Shown piece after piece: positions 23,301 through 35,544 of a stretch of 64,000 nucleotides of DNA (its first letter is position 1; the number at the start of each line of letters is the position of its first letter). Both the position numbers and the translations under genes were made by a program. Below the pieces are notes generated by a model, which worked only from the letters and a program-made list of their open reading frames with translations, ran no database searches and was not told the origin of the DNA. This DNA comes from Geosiphon pyriformis (Eukaryota; Glomeromycota; Glomeromycetes; Archaeosporales; Geosiphonaceae), in contig JAAOMT010000502.1 of the NCBI GenBank assembly GCA_016748015.1, positions 66,519 to 130,518 on the forward strand, read 5' to 3'.

Positions 23301-26078
23301 ACCACAAAATGATTCAAGAATTTTTACCAAGGGAGTTGACCTGACCGGAAAAACTGGGTGGTGCAATCGTATGATAAATTTTTAAAATGAATCCAGATAA
23401 TAATAGTGTCGATTATGAAATTTACAAATTTCCTCTGAAAAATAATATTTGATACCGCTTTTTATCAAAGTGTTTTTTCTTTTATTCAGAGGTTTAAAAG
23501 CTAGAGTCGGCCCAAAAAATCACAGGATTGGCTGTGATTATCTAAAATCAATCAAGATATGAAAAGACAAAATTTTAATTAAATGATCAGATTTCTTGAT
23601 TACATGTCCAACTTAAAATAGAATTTATCAAAGCAATTAAAGCAAAAAACTTGATAGTAATATTTTCCTTAATTTATTACACATAAATTTCAAAATTTCA
23701 AAATAAGGCTTTATATTTGTGCCGAACATTCTCAATAAAGTATATTTTAAATATTCAAGAATTCTGCAACTAGCTTATAAATTTTCTTACAAAAAAGTCA
23801 TTCCCAATTTATTATTTTTTAAAAACAAAAATTTCAAGATTGTACAACTTATATCAAAAATTATGCTTCAAGTTTCGTATAAGCTATTATTTAAAAATAC
23901 TTGCTAATTGATATTAATTTCTTGGATTAATTCTAATTTCAAAATTTTCAAGATCATCATATATTTTTGGTTCAATGTGACTTGAAATATAACTAGATCA
24001 AGACTTTTTTTCATATTAAATAATTTTTGCACTTCACAGCCGCAGTTACATAAATCTGTTTTAAATTATAATGTTTTATTTAAATAAACTGATTAGCCAA
24101 ATTTCTCCTTTATTAAAGTCTATGTTAATATTAAGATATCGGATCACAATAAAAACCCATATAAATTAAGCACAAAACAAATTCACAAAAATTTTTTTTT
24201 GATTGATCAAATCAAACAGTTGTTATTAAAATTTTTAAGAAATAAAAAAGGTTTTACGAAAAAATCATTTGTACATAAAAATTTAAAATTTTTGGTTGAA
24301 TATTTAAAATAACAATCTATTTACTTTTTGATAAATTTTTTCTTTAAAACATGTAAAGCATTTTATGTTTTCTTTGTTATAAAATTAAACCTTGATAATA
24401 AATAATTTTAAGCAAAATTCAAATTGGGATTATTTAACAAACTGATTAATTTCAAAAAAGAAAGATCAATTTTATATAAGTATACTTAATCTACTCAAAA
24501 ATTTTCAAGTTAATTATTGCACAAATTTGAATGCAAGGCATTTTTATAAATTAGGATCATGTTTTTTGTTTAATGTTTACATATTAATTTAATATTTTTA
24601 AAATTGAGCAAAAAATACACTTACAAATGATAAAAAACATTGCAATTCTGATAAATATATAATATTTTCAATAAATATATTCTTAATCATTTATATTAAC
24701 CAAAAAAAAAATTTAACAGCAATCTTAGTGTATATTTCAAAAAATGCCAATGTTAATAAGAAAAAATATTTATCAAATTTATTAAAACAAATAATATATT
24801 TTAAAATTTATGCAGTTGAAACTTGTGCTTTGTTAGTTTATTTAACAAGAAACTTGTCGGAGTGGTTTTTCAATGTGCAAATTTTATTATGGTAAAATGG
24901 AAATTATGCTAATCAAGATAATACGCATTTTTGAATGCCATTATCTCATAATTTAGGAAGTAATATTAAGTTCATTTATATTTTGTGATTGTTGCTTTAA
25001 TGCTTGAAATCGTGTGAGACTATACGCAACGAATTTAATTTATCTGTCTTATTTTTGTTTTATCCATTTGAATATGACTGTTCATCTTGTGCCTTGAATT
25101 TGAACATAAAAAGATGAAAAATTTTATATTGTTTATTGATATTTGGGACAAAATTAAAAAGAATTAATTTAGCCTAAAATTGGTGTGACATGAATTCCCA
25201 ATGTAAAAAGATGATAGGTCAAAAAGATGTTGATTTTCAATTTCAATAATTATGTAGAAACGCTTGACTAAAAAAGGTAACAGAAAAAGTTAACAGGCAA
25301 TAAATCTGGCCAATGGTTTTAAATTTACCTTTAGAAAGTCCATAAACAATATTATTCGTAAGCTAAATGCATTTATTATGCCTTTGTAAATGAAAAACGG
25401 TAACAGGAATTTGTACATACACATCAGGTTAATTATTGTAACTCTTAAAATTTGGGAATATATGTTGTGACCGAGAACTTTGGCATTTTCAATCAAGTAA
25501 TACATTAACAGGTGTAGATTTTTCAATGAATGCTTATTAGAAATTAGTTCAATATCACTAAGGGACAAATACTATCCAACCGATTAGTTTTAGCAAGTTT
25601 TTTTTTCATTTCAAAAAATCTAAAACTACTTCGATTACCAATTTTAATATTAACATAAACTTTTATCCATTGAATATGTCGGAAATAATTTTGATTTTCA
25701 CAACTGCAAACAATTTTCTTCCTTTTTAATATCTAGCTTCCAATATCCATGAGGAAAAAGCTTTTGTAGATTTGAAGAAATCGCAAAAAATTTAATTTTC
25801 AAAATAAGTGAAATAGCTTATTGGGAAATCTTCACTAAATATTAGGAATTTTAATAGACTTTTGAACCGTGGTAAATATATTCTATTGCAATTCGACCAA
25901 GTTCGTCAAATGAATTTTTGAATTTAAGCTCAAAAAATCAGTTTTAGATATTTATTGATTTTGTTACCAAAAATTAACAGATAAATTTCTCATTTCGAGA
26001 ATGATAGTGAAATTCTAGGGTATTTCTAATACCTTTTGGTGGTTTCGAATTTAAAAAAGAAACTAAATAAAATTAAAA
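23301..26078. other. AT-rich intergenic stretch
   Basis: No supportable gene. One 92-codon minus-strand frame (25568-25290) is hydrophobic but without recognisable features. The remainder is AT-rich with homopolymer runs. Confidence 0.55.
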
Positions 26079-26154
26079 TTAATCGATTCGTAAATACACT
26101 GCTGCCCCTCGTCTCATAACATTAAGTCCCGTTTCTGAATGAAAGCTCGTAAAT

Positions 26155-26928
26155 CTATTGCGACATAGAAGCCACCAATATTGCCAAGAATGCAGTACAA
26201 AAAATGTAGAAACCAGATGCAGATCCAAACGAGGCAGCCAAACTGGGAATGCTTGAAGGGCTGCTTGTATCAATTGAACTGGTATCAATACTACTGCCAG
26301 GACTGCCAGAACTGCCAGAAACACTAGTGCCAGAAACACTACTGCCACTTTTAGTGGAACTTCCAGGTTTATTATTGTCATTAGTTTGAGTTCCATTTAT
26401 GGCTGAGCAATCACCATTCCCATTATTATTTCCATTATTATCACCAACAAAACCATTTCCATATCCATTACCGTTTCCACTTCCAACATTACAATTCCCA
26501 TTGTTATTTCCATTATTAGATCCGACATTATTATTCCCGTTGTTATTTCCATTATTAGATCCGACATTATTGTTCCCGTTGTTATTTCCATTATTAGATC
26601 CCATATTATTGTTCCCGTTTCCATTACCATTTCCGTTTCCAATGTTTCCATTTCCATTGTTATTTCCATTATTGGATCCTTTACTGTTGCCGTTATTATT
26701 TCCGTTATTGAAACCTGGACCGTTACCGTTATTGTTTCCGTTATTAGTCCCACCGCCACCGCCGTTATTTTGACCGTTGTTACGAGAAGGGTCACCGTTG
26801 TTTTGATTATTTTTTTGCCGTTTGACGAGGTCCCTTAGAGAGTCGCTATCATATCCGACGGCTAGAGTTGAAAAGAGAACCAGAGTTGCTGAAAAGACGA
26901 GGGTGAGGTAAAGATATTTTGGAACCAT
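26155..26928 (-). CDS. Secreted Asn/Gly-repeat protein with probable GPI anchor, 257 aa
   Basis: A single-exon gene of 257 residues. Residues 5-24 form a typical signal peptide core, followed by a dibasic Kex2-type site (LVKRQ, cleavage after 37). Residues about 40-185 are almost entirely Asn and Gly, in imperfect tandem units such as GSNNGNNNGNNNV (13 residues, 39 nt), repeated at least three times nearly exactly. Residues about 190-235 are Ser/Thr-rich, as in O-mannosylated stalks, and the last 20 residues are hydrophobic after a small-residue site (FGSASG), the pattern of a GPI signal. The likely product is a cell-wall or surface protein. Two Cys lie in the repeat end (GNCNV and GDCSA). 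Repeat number probably varies between isolates. The opposite-strand long frame in the repeat is an artefact of the codon pattern. Confidence 0.85.
   Translation of the reverse strand: MVPKYLYLTLVFSATLVLFSTLAVGYDSDSLRDLVKRQKNNQNNGDPSRNNGQNNGGGGGTNNGNNNGNGPGFNNGNNNGNSKGSNNGNNNGNGNIGNGNGNGNGNNNMGSNNGNNNGNNNVGSNNGNNNGNNNVGSNNGNNNGNCNVGSGNGNGYGNGFVGDNNGNNNGNGDCSAINGTQTNDNNKPGSSTKSGSSVSGTSVSGSSGSPGSSIDTSSIDTSSPSSIPSLAASFGSASGFYIFCTAFLAILVASMSQ
26460..26760 (-). repeat. Coding tandem repeat in the Asn/Gly protein
   Basis: Within the gene above, a 39-nt unit encoding SNNGNNNGNNNVG-type blocks recurs nearly perfectly at about 26500-26610, flanked by shorter degenerate NNGN and GNGN units. Seen directly in the sequence. 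Confidence 0.85.
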
Positions 26929-29900
26929 TTTGAAGACTCTTTAACAAAAAAGAAGGGATAAAAATTTCAATATTTTATTTAGTGCGTTTTTATTGTTGAA
27001 AAGAGCAGAGAATCAAAAATTTCTTAAGTGAATTGATGAATAGCATGCCAGGTGCTTTTATAGCATAATCTCAGACCAAATCATATGCCAAGACTCCATA
27101 ATCTAAATTTATGCAGTATTGGCGTCGGACTGCATATTCTTTATTTACAATAAAATGATTGAGAATATTTGATGAAAGGTGGATTATGTTGAAAAATATT
27201 AAAACTAGGTGATGGCTCTCGATAAATTTTCTCCGAAAAATTACCAATTAGACACTAGACCAAATAAACAATTGATGCATTTACTATTTGTTTATTGCAA
27301 ATCGATCAAGTCAAGGAGATTTTATATCTTAACAATAGCAAACATGGGATTCGCTTGGCATGAGACACTGGCGCTTTTTCCATATCCTTCCATACCCAGA
27401 ATCTTAAAAAAGAAAAACCCAGTGTTTGACATTTCTATGACTCTATAGATATTATTTTCATTGTTTGTTGGGTTTCAATACAATTTTATTTTTGATTATA
27501 TAAATAATGTCAAGAAATTTGACTGGCTGAATTAAATACATCACGATATTTCACTTTTTAGCAAAGAATGATCCTTTTCGAATTGAGAAGAGGAAAAAAG
27601 AACTTTTATTTTTATTTTTCTGCGACAAGAGAGATTTAATATTCGGCATCAGTGAAAAAGATAACATAATAACCGCCTAATTGGCAAAAGTCTCAATCAT
27701 AACCCTTTTTTTGATATAACAATAAAAAGTTTCAAAAAAATCTTATTTACATTTAAAGATTTTAAATAAATCCCCGAGAAAAGTGCTAAATTATTGTTTG
27801 AGTCTTATAAACCATTCCGTCGCACGAAAAAATTAATTTTAATTTTAATTTTAAAACATTGACACCGTAAATTTTTAATGTCACTCAAGATATCTGTAAA
27901 TTTGAATTATTTTGTGTAAAGAAAGAAAAGTTATCTCGATTTTTACTTTCCAAAAGGAAACTTACAGATAATAATACTATGTGACCCAATATTAACACAA
28001 AAATTTCAACATGACCTTAAATATTTATAATTTTTTTAAAAATTTGCATTTCAGACAAAAGTGGAAATTGAAAATTTAAAATAATTCAGAAACTTTTATT
28101 TATTTATTCATCGTCATGAAAAAGATTCATATTAAAATGATCACATTATTTTTATGATAATCGACAAAAGCTTAATATTGTAAAGTTTTCATTTGCTTAT
28201 TTCATGTCAACAAAAGAAATTTGGAAACTCCATCAATATTAATAAAACTAAACACTAATTTTGGTTTTCTGTATTTTCTACAATTTCAATGAAAAAATGA
28301 GCTTCCAACAAGAATTTGATGTAAATCTCTTTACTAACTTTAAAACTTTAACTTAAATTTTCTATTCAAATCAAATGGAATATTTTCTTGGACTCAGAAT
28401 TTTCAAAAATTAATTTACATTTTAAATGCAAATGAATCCTTTAATAAAGAGTCACATTAATAATAACATTTAAAATATTACTGGCTCATGTATAATTATT
28501 AATTTTCCAAAGGCTGCATAAAATGACGTATTAAAATAAAGGTATAGTTTAAATAGTAATTGAGCTTTGGTTCAACCTAATTAATGCTAAAAGCCTTTCC
28601 TCTCCGAACCTTTATATTCTTGCTAATTGGTCAAGTTCTCTCTTTTTCCTGTTTCAAAAGGTCAAAAATGAGGTTTTCCATCGATTAACTCTTTCCTAAT
28701 TGACCCATTTAAAGAACATATACGTTTTCGTGACGTTTTATGCATAAAAATAGCTTTTTTAGCTAAATTAAATCAAATCAAATCAAAGTCCTGACCAAAG
28801 TTAGCTAGATGGTTTCGAATTTATGAAATAAAGGTTCAAGATTCCGACTACTTGGAAAAAATTTTATATTAATGGATAGACGCTCTCTTCAAAAAAATTC
28901 ACATTTCTTTTAGTTAGCTTTATGTTTTAGCTCACGATGTTCACACAAAATCTCAATTCGGAAAAATACATCGATAGCTTTCAATATAATACTTTACTAG
29001 AATTGAATTGAAGTATTTTCTTTTTAAAGTAACCATGCAAAAATCATAATTGTGGTTTTTTTTTGAGAAATCTATTTGCAACTAAATTTGTTTTTAAAAA
29101 TTCCCAACTGATTCCTTTTTTGAGTTTGAAGCAAGGAATTTTTTCTAAAAAGTCAAATCAATTGAGAATATAAAAGTCCAATATTTTAAGATCTTTGATA
29201 TCATTTCAAGTCAAATTTCGAACTTTGAGGAATCAATTAAAACATTTTCAAAACAGACAACTCATTATTAACAAGAATTTTTTAAACAACAGAATTAGAA
29301 ATTTATGAAACGAATTTTTTTATTTTTACTTTTATATAATAAACCAAAGCAAAGTCAAGTAGTTTTTTTTTAATTTTGGAATTTATTATTAATAAAAATA
29401 AGTAATAAGTATATATAACCATAAATATAAAATTCAAGATTTTTTTTACTTTAAAATTTACTTGGTTTTTTAATTAATTTACATGAAAATGCCGAATCAA
29501 GATTTTTCCAAGAAAAATCTAAATAAAAATGACGAATTTGTGTGCAAAACATATTTACAAGAGAATTCCATCCATATAGTTTTCTTAAAAATGTTTGATT
29601 CCAAGAATAAAAAGCATATACTTGGATTTTTTTCAAATTTTGATTAATCAGTTCTTATTTTAAGGTTATTATTTTACTCTTTCAAACCCATGAGAAATCT
29701 CTCATCTATAAAGTGATTTTAATATTTTAGAACTATAAAAAAACTCATAAAACAAACTTTCAGCTTTTTGTATTGATAAAATTCAAACCATATTATAAAA
29801 CTTCATATGATCTCAAACGATATTATTAAAAACAAAATGATATAATGGCTTATCACGCAAGAAAACCTACATCGATGCCATTCATTTTTATATCATTGTT

Positions 29901-30236
29901 TTATTAAAATATCGCTTAACTCTCGAACTTCTACCAAACAAAAAAAGGAAGGCAAGTAATCCCTTTAATAAAAATGACTACTTGTTATAATAGATTGGTG
30001 TAAAAGTTTTTTCTAATAATTACCTCAATCAGAGTTAATCATAAATTTTAGGAAGGATTGGTACTTTTTACTATATCCAAAATGTGACAGCTTTTCCAGT
30101 TGACTTAATCGAGCATATGAGAAGAATTCTTTGTTGTCAAAACCGAATGTACTAAAATCCTTCCTCCAAAAGAAACTTGATCGAATTTTGGATATGAAAT
30201 TCAGATTGCCCTCAACAAAAATATACTTATTTAGTC
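26929..30236. other. AT-rich intergenic stretch
   Basis: About 3.3 kb without a supportable gene. A 79-codon frame at 27209-27448 and a 61-codon frame at 29636-29451 have no recognisable features. No repeats of note were seen. Confidence 0.55.
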
Positions 30237-30772
30237 ACATAACTTCATTTGCATATTTGTTATTTCTTTCGTGGTAATGTATTTGACGGGTTCACCAATT
30301 CCAGATTTCTTGCCGAGCCCTTTGAGTACAATTGCAATTTGCGATGGTGAATATAACTAGACAGCCTGGGCTGCAACCATTCTTTTGATTGCGTTAGGGC
30401 GTTTGAGTGAGTGACTTTCTTATAATCGGTGGGTGTGGTCAGGAGTATTTCTATAGCGTTCGACATGGACTTTTTTCCACAAAGAAGTCTCAATTAAATT
30501 AGAAGTCAGCAAAGGAATTCATCCAGCACATACCTTTCACAAAGAAGTAAAATGTTTAATTTGATTTTCGAATCACAAATGCCAGCTGCATGTATCATCG
30601 TCTTTCATCGTTTGCAATCAGGAAAACCTTCCTTACGAGAGCTTGATTTGTTATATTTTGTGAAACGACATGATCAAACCTTCCAGGAGTCGCCATTGGC
30701 AAGCTTGATTTGATTCCAGTTCACCCAAATGTTCGAGACAAGTGGACACAGCTCGTCGAACTCACCCAAGTT
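30237..30772 (-). pseudogene. FAR1/MULE-like protein fragment, multiply interrupted
   Basis: Reading the minus strand in frame gives MNLGEFDELCPLVSNIWV, SCRFTKYNKSSSRKE, a short intron-like interval (GTATGT to TTGAG, about 30490-30535), VHVERYRNTPDHTH, then SLKRPNAIKRMVAAQAV and LYSPSQIAIVLKGLG. This is the N-terminal DNA-binding-like region of the FAR1/Mutator-derived proteins abundant in Glomeromycotina, with the (W)xCRFTKH, PDHTH and IRxLVxxEAV landmarks. At least four in-frame stops interrupt it (after NGDSWKV, DCKR, THRL and AAQAV), and the catalytic transposase domain is not present downstream. It is a dead, truncated mobile-element-derived gene. The alternative ORF (30493-30260) is a shadow in another frame. 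Confidence 0.65.
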
Positions 30773-31264
30773 CATGTCAAACGGCTCGTTCACATAAAAT
30801 AAAAAAGCGCACTTATTTTTCATATTTGCAGCTATCTGTTTAAAAAAAAGATGTAGTAGTTACGCTTGAGCGCGTATTTACACGTTTCAGAATGCAAAAT
30901 GGGATCCTCAAATTCTTATCTGATGCGGCTTTAGCAATCTATAATGACAAAGTTTTTTTTTAAAAAGTGAGACCAGAGTTATATTCAAGGATATCAAAAA
31001 TATGGTGTGATTTTTAAATATTTTTACGACAAAGCAGGAGGTTAAATTAAGCCTTTTACATTTTCAATTTTGGGCATGTAATATCTTAGAATCAATGAGG
31101 TGATGATTTTTCAAAATCAGCTGAAAATCACAATCATTTTAAACAATTTACCTCTATAAATATACCTCAATAAATATACTTCAATTCAATTTGACTAGTT
31201 TTTCTTATCCCCAGTCTGATTTATGATCTCATCGACAACTCAAAATAAAGAATCCGTTACTTAG

Positions 31265-31914
31265 ATGGCAACAGGTCAGGATAATACCAAAAAACCGTCT
31301 TTTGATGCTGGTGCTATCCAGAGGGGTTTGATTGAGGTCAGCGCGTACGCAACACCATATATTGAAGCAGGTCGAAAATGGGTCGGGGCAATATTCTCCA
31401 AAACTCCCGACTGGGTTCAAAACATATTTGGACGAGCTTATACAGTTATCACCAGACATCAATTGCTGAGTGATTACGTAATCTCTTTTGCTTTTTGGTT
31501 CACAATCCCTTTTCTTGGTTTCTTGATTTGGTCTCTTGGCGGTTTGTTGATTACTGGTTTTATTGGTATGCAAAAAAAATTTTTTTTTGGGATAACCTGT
31601 TGTGAATTTTATGACAATAATTTTTTTTTGAAATTTAAGGTGCCGTCCTGTTCGCAGTAGTCAACGGCTTTGTGATTGGTTCAGCAGCGGTTGTGGTAAC
31701 TCCATTCCTAATTTTTGCATTCATTGCAAGTTTCATTACCACCTGCATCATTACACTTTTACGATGGTGTTACTGTGCCAGCGAATTTTTTATCAAAGCA
31801 AAGTCATCCTTTCCAGGAAATGGTGATGGGAATGGTAATGGAGGGGATACTGCGGGGGAATTTTCGGCAAATTTTCCAATCGGTCGAAATGGGAATGGAA
31901 ACGCAAGCTTTTAA
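31265..31914 (+). CDS. Small multi-pass membrane protein, 191 aa
   Basis: Two exons, 31265-31565 and 31640-31914, joined in phase 1 through a 74-nt intron, give 191 residues. The N-terminal ~75 residues are soluble and amphipathic. Then come about 75 nearly continuous hydrophobic residues (from YVISFAFWF through FIASFITTCIITLL) that could form two hairpins, and a Gly/Asn-rich hydrophilic tail (GNGDGNGNGG). The length and the soluble-hydrophobic hairpin layout resemble LDAF1/promethin-like lipid-droplet proteins, common partners of seipin, but that is an architecture-level guess without a diagnostic motif. The gene looks intact: in-frame start, consensus donor GTATGC and acceptor AAG. Confidence 0.7.
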
Positions 31915-33124
31915 AAAGAAGTAAGATCTATCTTCACTCGTGGGAATATCAAAATAAATACAATACCAGGGTTTAAAGCATGAGATTTTGAACAGACAAA
32001 ATCTTTACCTGAACATTGGTTTGAAACCACATATAATAAGTTTCAAGGGAAGTTTTTTTTGTCTCTCGAAATCGGTAGTTATTTATCTGAGATGCTATTT
32101 CAATTAATATTTTAAAGAGAGGGAAACTAATAAACTGAAAATGATAAATTTTTGGAATCTTTAAAGAATCTCCTTTACTTAAAATTAATAGAACCTATTG
32201 GGGTATATGAGTCGAGCTAAATTCTAGAAAATCATCTTAAGTTTCTCCTTTTCGATAGAAACTTTCAAATGATGCATCTTGGGCCAGAGAAATTTTATTC
32301 ATAAGTTCAATTGAAAATTAAAAAGGAAAGTTTGAAAAGCCATAGTTAGTTTAATATTGCTTGAACTAGTTTTTTGTTAAATAAAACATAATATTTTTAA
32401 CTGAATAAAATCTTCAAATTTTAAACATGCATAAAATAAATGAAAAAATTGATCTTTAAAATATAAGTATTTTGATATTAAGATTGAAATTGTAGGCTTT
32501 TAATTTTTTAAGTATAAAAAGATTTTTCAAAACAAAATTTTTAGCTAATTTCATATTAGAGATTAAAGCTTTAAAGAATATTATTCATTAATCAACTATT
32601 TTATTATTAATAAACATAAGATATATCTTTATTTTATTTCTTGTTAGGTTAAAAAATCATGAAGTTTTGCAATGTGTTGAATAAATATTGAATAATCAAG
32701 ATAATCTTGAATCAAAGTAAAAACAACTTAAAAAAGAATCAATAATTTATTGGTTTATTACATATTTTTGTTCAAAAATAATATTTATATTAAAAAATGG
32801 CTATTGTAGCATCAAAATTAGTTATTTTTAATATTGACATTAATGTGTCGGCCTTTTCTGGAATTTTGAAACGCGGTAACTTTGACAACAGTGTTTCCGC
32901 CATTGATTTCACTCGAATGAATTTAGATTTTTAATTTATTGTTGCTGTTATACAAAGAAATTGAAAAGGTCATTTAGCCAAAAATACAATGAGACAATTT
33001 GAACCTTTTTCAGTATTTTGTGTGCTATAGCAAATCTATATAGTATCATTGATTTGTAGTGAATCATAGTCTGATGAATAAGGTAATAAATTAAAATTGT
33101 AAATACATCCGCTGACTCAGCCTT
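31915..33124. other. AT-rich intergenic stretch
   Basis: No supportable gene, RNA or repeat. Confidence 0.6.
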
Positions 33125-33325
33125 TAGACAAATTACTTTCTAAACGTACCATCAAATAAAGCTTTAAAAAAACCCTCTTCGAATAATAACTTATTCATGT
33201 CATCAGAGCATTAGAAATAGTTATACTAGTACTTTTTGCAGTGCATGCCACATTATATTTTTTGAAAAAATTAATTAATTCATTAATTTAATTAATATAC
33301 AGTATATTGAAAATTTACATTAATT
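33125..33325 (+). repeat. Inverted scar carrying both kinase flanks
   Basis: 33125-33189 matches the reverse complement of the kinase 5' flank (5970-6035), and 33289-33325 matches the reverse complement of its 3' flank (about 4472-4512). About 100 bp lie between them instead of the ~1.46 kb kinase gene, so this may be what is left of an inverted kinase copy after loss of the coding region. Confidence 0.5.
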
Positions 33326-33612
33326 TACTTGGCTTTTTAAAGGTAAGAAATTACATTTATCATTTTTCTTTGGTAAAATTTATGCTCTTGCTTAATACTC
33401 ATTTATTTTCTATTATATTTAGGTGTATCTTTGTTGATTAAAATTTGTAACACAAATAAAATAAAGTTTTAAACTATTTTTGATAATATGTATTTCTTAT
33501 TTACAGGTTTTAATGTAAATAACAATAGAACTGGCTAATACCTGAACTTTAAAGAAAATTTTTTATTATAAGCAATATAATCATTCTGGTAACAATTTTT
33601 ATAAAAAACAGA

Positions 33613-33850
33613 TTATGAAACGGCAATTCTTGAAGAAAAGAAGTGTAACCAAAGATTGAGAGCACGAAACCGAATGCCACTGAAGCAAAGCTCTTGATCA
33701 ATAATCAAAAACGTATTTGGCCATAAAATTGGTGCGACAGATTTACACCGAAATCTGTTCGCGAAAAGGTAAGAGAAAAGATCTTTTGTATCCTGAATAT
33801 ATTCGAACATACCTTGCAAGTATTTCAGAGGAAATTAGCGGATATCATGA
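33613..33850 (-). pseudogene. F-box protein relic, copy B
   Basis: The minus strand encodes an F-box start, YLQGMFEYIQDTKDLFSYLF followed by ANRFRCKSVAPILWPN and a GIRFRALN segment, then runs out at a stop (33615-33613). Only the F-box portion and a short following stretch are present; the long leucine-rich part normal for these proteins is missing. It is the counterpart of copy A at 18896-19400 but keeps the 11 nt missing there. It sits directly downstream of lipase copy B. Confidence 0.65.
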
Positions 33851-34080
33851 CTAAGTTTGTATTAATGAGATTTAAGATAGTAAAATTTTCGAATCAAACA
33901 TTTAACCAATCAATGGATGACAAAACACTACTTATTTGAGATTTTGCCTCATTAGATAGGATTTAAGTTTAATTGTAGACACACAATTACTTATCCTAAT
34001 GAAAAAAAACGATTTAAAACCAAATTTTGTATGGAAGAATATTGAAAATATTTTTTCATTAAAATTGATTGCGCAAAAAA

Positions 34081-35544
34081 TTAATACGATTGATTTTTAG
34101 GACAAACTCCCATTTTGTAGCCGAAATAGGGTCCCCAATGTGATTCTGAAATATAATCAAAATTCGTTGATACATCCTCCCCCCCTTTACCTTGATCAAT
34201 TTCTTTGAGGTTGCAATACTTCAAATGGTTTTGAACATTAATGATGAGTTAATATAACATTTTTAAAAAAATGATAAAAATCTTCAAACCAGAATTTACC
34301 GGATTCTCCATGAACTTTCGGCTCCAACCTACAAATTTTGGAATACGAGAGCATTCATATACCATAATAGTGTCTGTATAACTCTCCGGGACCATTGTAT
34401 TTCGACAATCACAGGGTTCATTATCTGATGAAATCCAGTATTCCGTTGAATGATGTATAGATGGAAAATATTTCAAAATTGGCTGGAATCTTGGAACATT
34501 GTCGTCTCTATTTGTAATTCGAAAAACTTTGATATTTTGATCAACATATTTTGCAATATCATAATTTCCAATACGTGGTTCCCCAAAAGTGAAGACAGTA
34601 ACTGTTGACCCGTAGTAGATTTTAGATGTAATCCAGCAAAAACTGCGTATGCTGAAAATAGAAGACAAATGACCAAATGTAAGGACTCGGGACATTAATA
34701 ACAATAGATTTCTACCTCCACCTTCACCGTGCCCAGTTAGTTTAAAAATATAATTCTTAGTTTTTCCTGAGCCCATAAATTTTTCGATGATTTCTAAAAG
34801 CTTTTTCTTTCCATTGTCGAATTTCTCATAGGAAATTACATCGAGTATTAGAGGATTGTCTTTATCCATAATCTTGCTTCGCTCATTGAAATTTATTGGT
34901 TCTCCTTTGAAATATATGATTATTTCCATAGATTTTCTTTTTGGTTGAAAGGCGTAAGCTAAAAATTATAAGTGAAAAATAACTTGAAAAAGTTGATTTT
35001 TCATGATATAAAAATCACATATCTAACCATAAAAGCCCTCAGCGAGTTTTCCAAACTCCCCTGATAAACAATACGCTTCTTGTGCATAGAAAGCATATTT
35101 GGAAAACTCTGATATGAGCTCTTTTTCCCTCGGTTTATTTAAGAGCTTTTTATATTTGTTTTCTTTTCTCTTGTCCGATGTTGAAGATCGCGCCAGTAAT
35201 GATCGGGTTCGTTCAAAAATCCACTCATCCTTTTTAGTGGGAAAAGTGCTTTCAAATGTATGTCTTTTTACAATTGAGGAAGAATTCAGCTTTTCTTTTC
35301 TTTGAAAAATCGGACCAATTTGTAAAAGGCTGTTTTCAGATTGGCACTTTTGCGAATTTTTTAAAAGTTCTTTGGAACTATAAATAATGGTATTACTCCC
35401 TTTAAGTGTATCTTTCTTATTTTGCATTATGCCTAAAAGATTTAAATTCTTTTCCATGTAATACAAAGAGAAAAAGGTTACGACTAAAAAGAAGTAAAAA
35501 AAGCTGGACTGAAAAGTTTTATAATTTTTCAAAAATTGTAACAT
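34081..35544 (-). pseudogene. Class-3 lipase-like protein, copy B, frame kept only with an intron retained
   Basis: A recent duplicate of copy A, differing by few residues in exon 1. The exon equivalents are 35544-35028, 34958-34716, 34651-34300, 34218-34191 and 34145-34081. A one-base deletion in exon 3 (near 34614-34622, where A reads GTATATAG and B reads GTAGTAG) shifts the frame if the gene is spliced like copy A. Intron 2 here is 64 nt with no stop in the relevant frame. If it is kept, the total becomes 1269 nt (422 codons) and the downstream STVTVFTFGEPRIG frame is restored. That product would carry about 20 extra residues directly after GHGEGG, in the core of the fold, so function is doubtful. 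Nucleophile Ser is Gly, as in copy A. It could be a pseudogene, a novel isoform, or an assembly error of one base. Confidence 0.8.

Noticed and set aside
25290-25568. 92-codon hydrophobic minus-strand frame
   Set aside because: AT-rich codons, no motif, no splice partners; length is not exceptional for this much AT-rich DNA.
26397-26795. 132-codon minus and 124-codon plus frames over the Asn/Gly gene
   Set aside because: Shadows of the 39-nt coding repeat; the frame with signal peptide and Kex2 site is the real one.
27209-27448. 79-codon plus-strand frame starting MMALDKF
   Set aside because: No recognisable features and no conservation within the window.
30260-30493. 77-codon minus frame starting MRLLCGKKSM
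   Set aside because: The neighbouring frame matches the FAR1/MULE-like family, so this one is a shadow.
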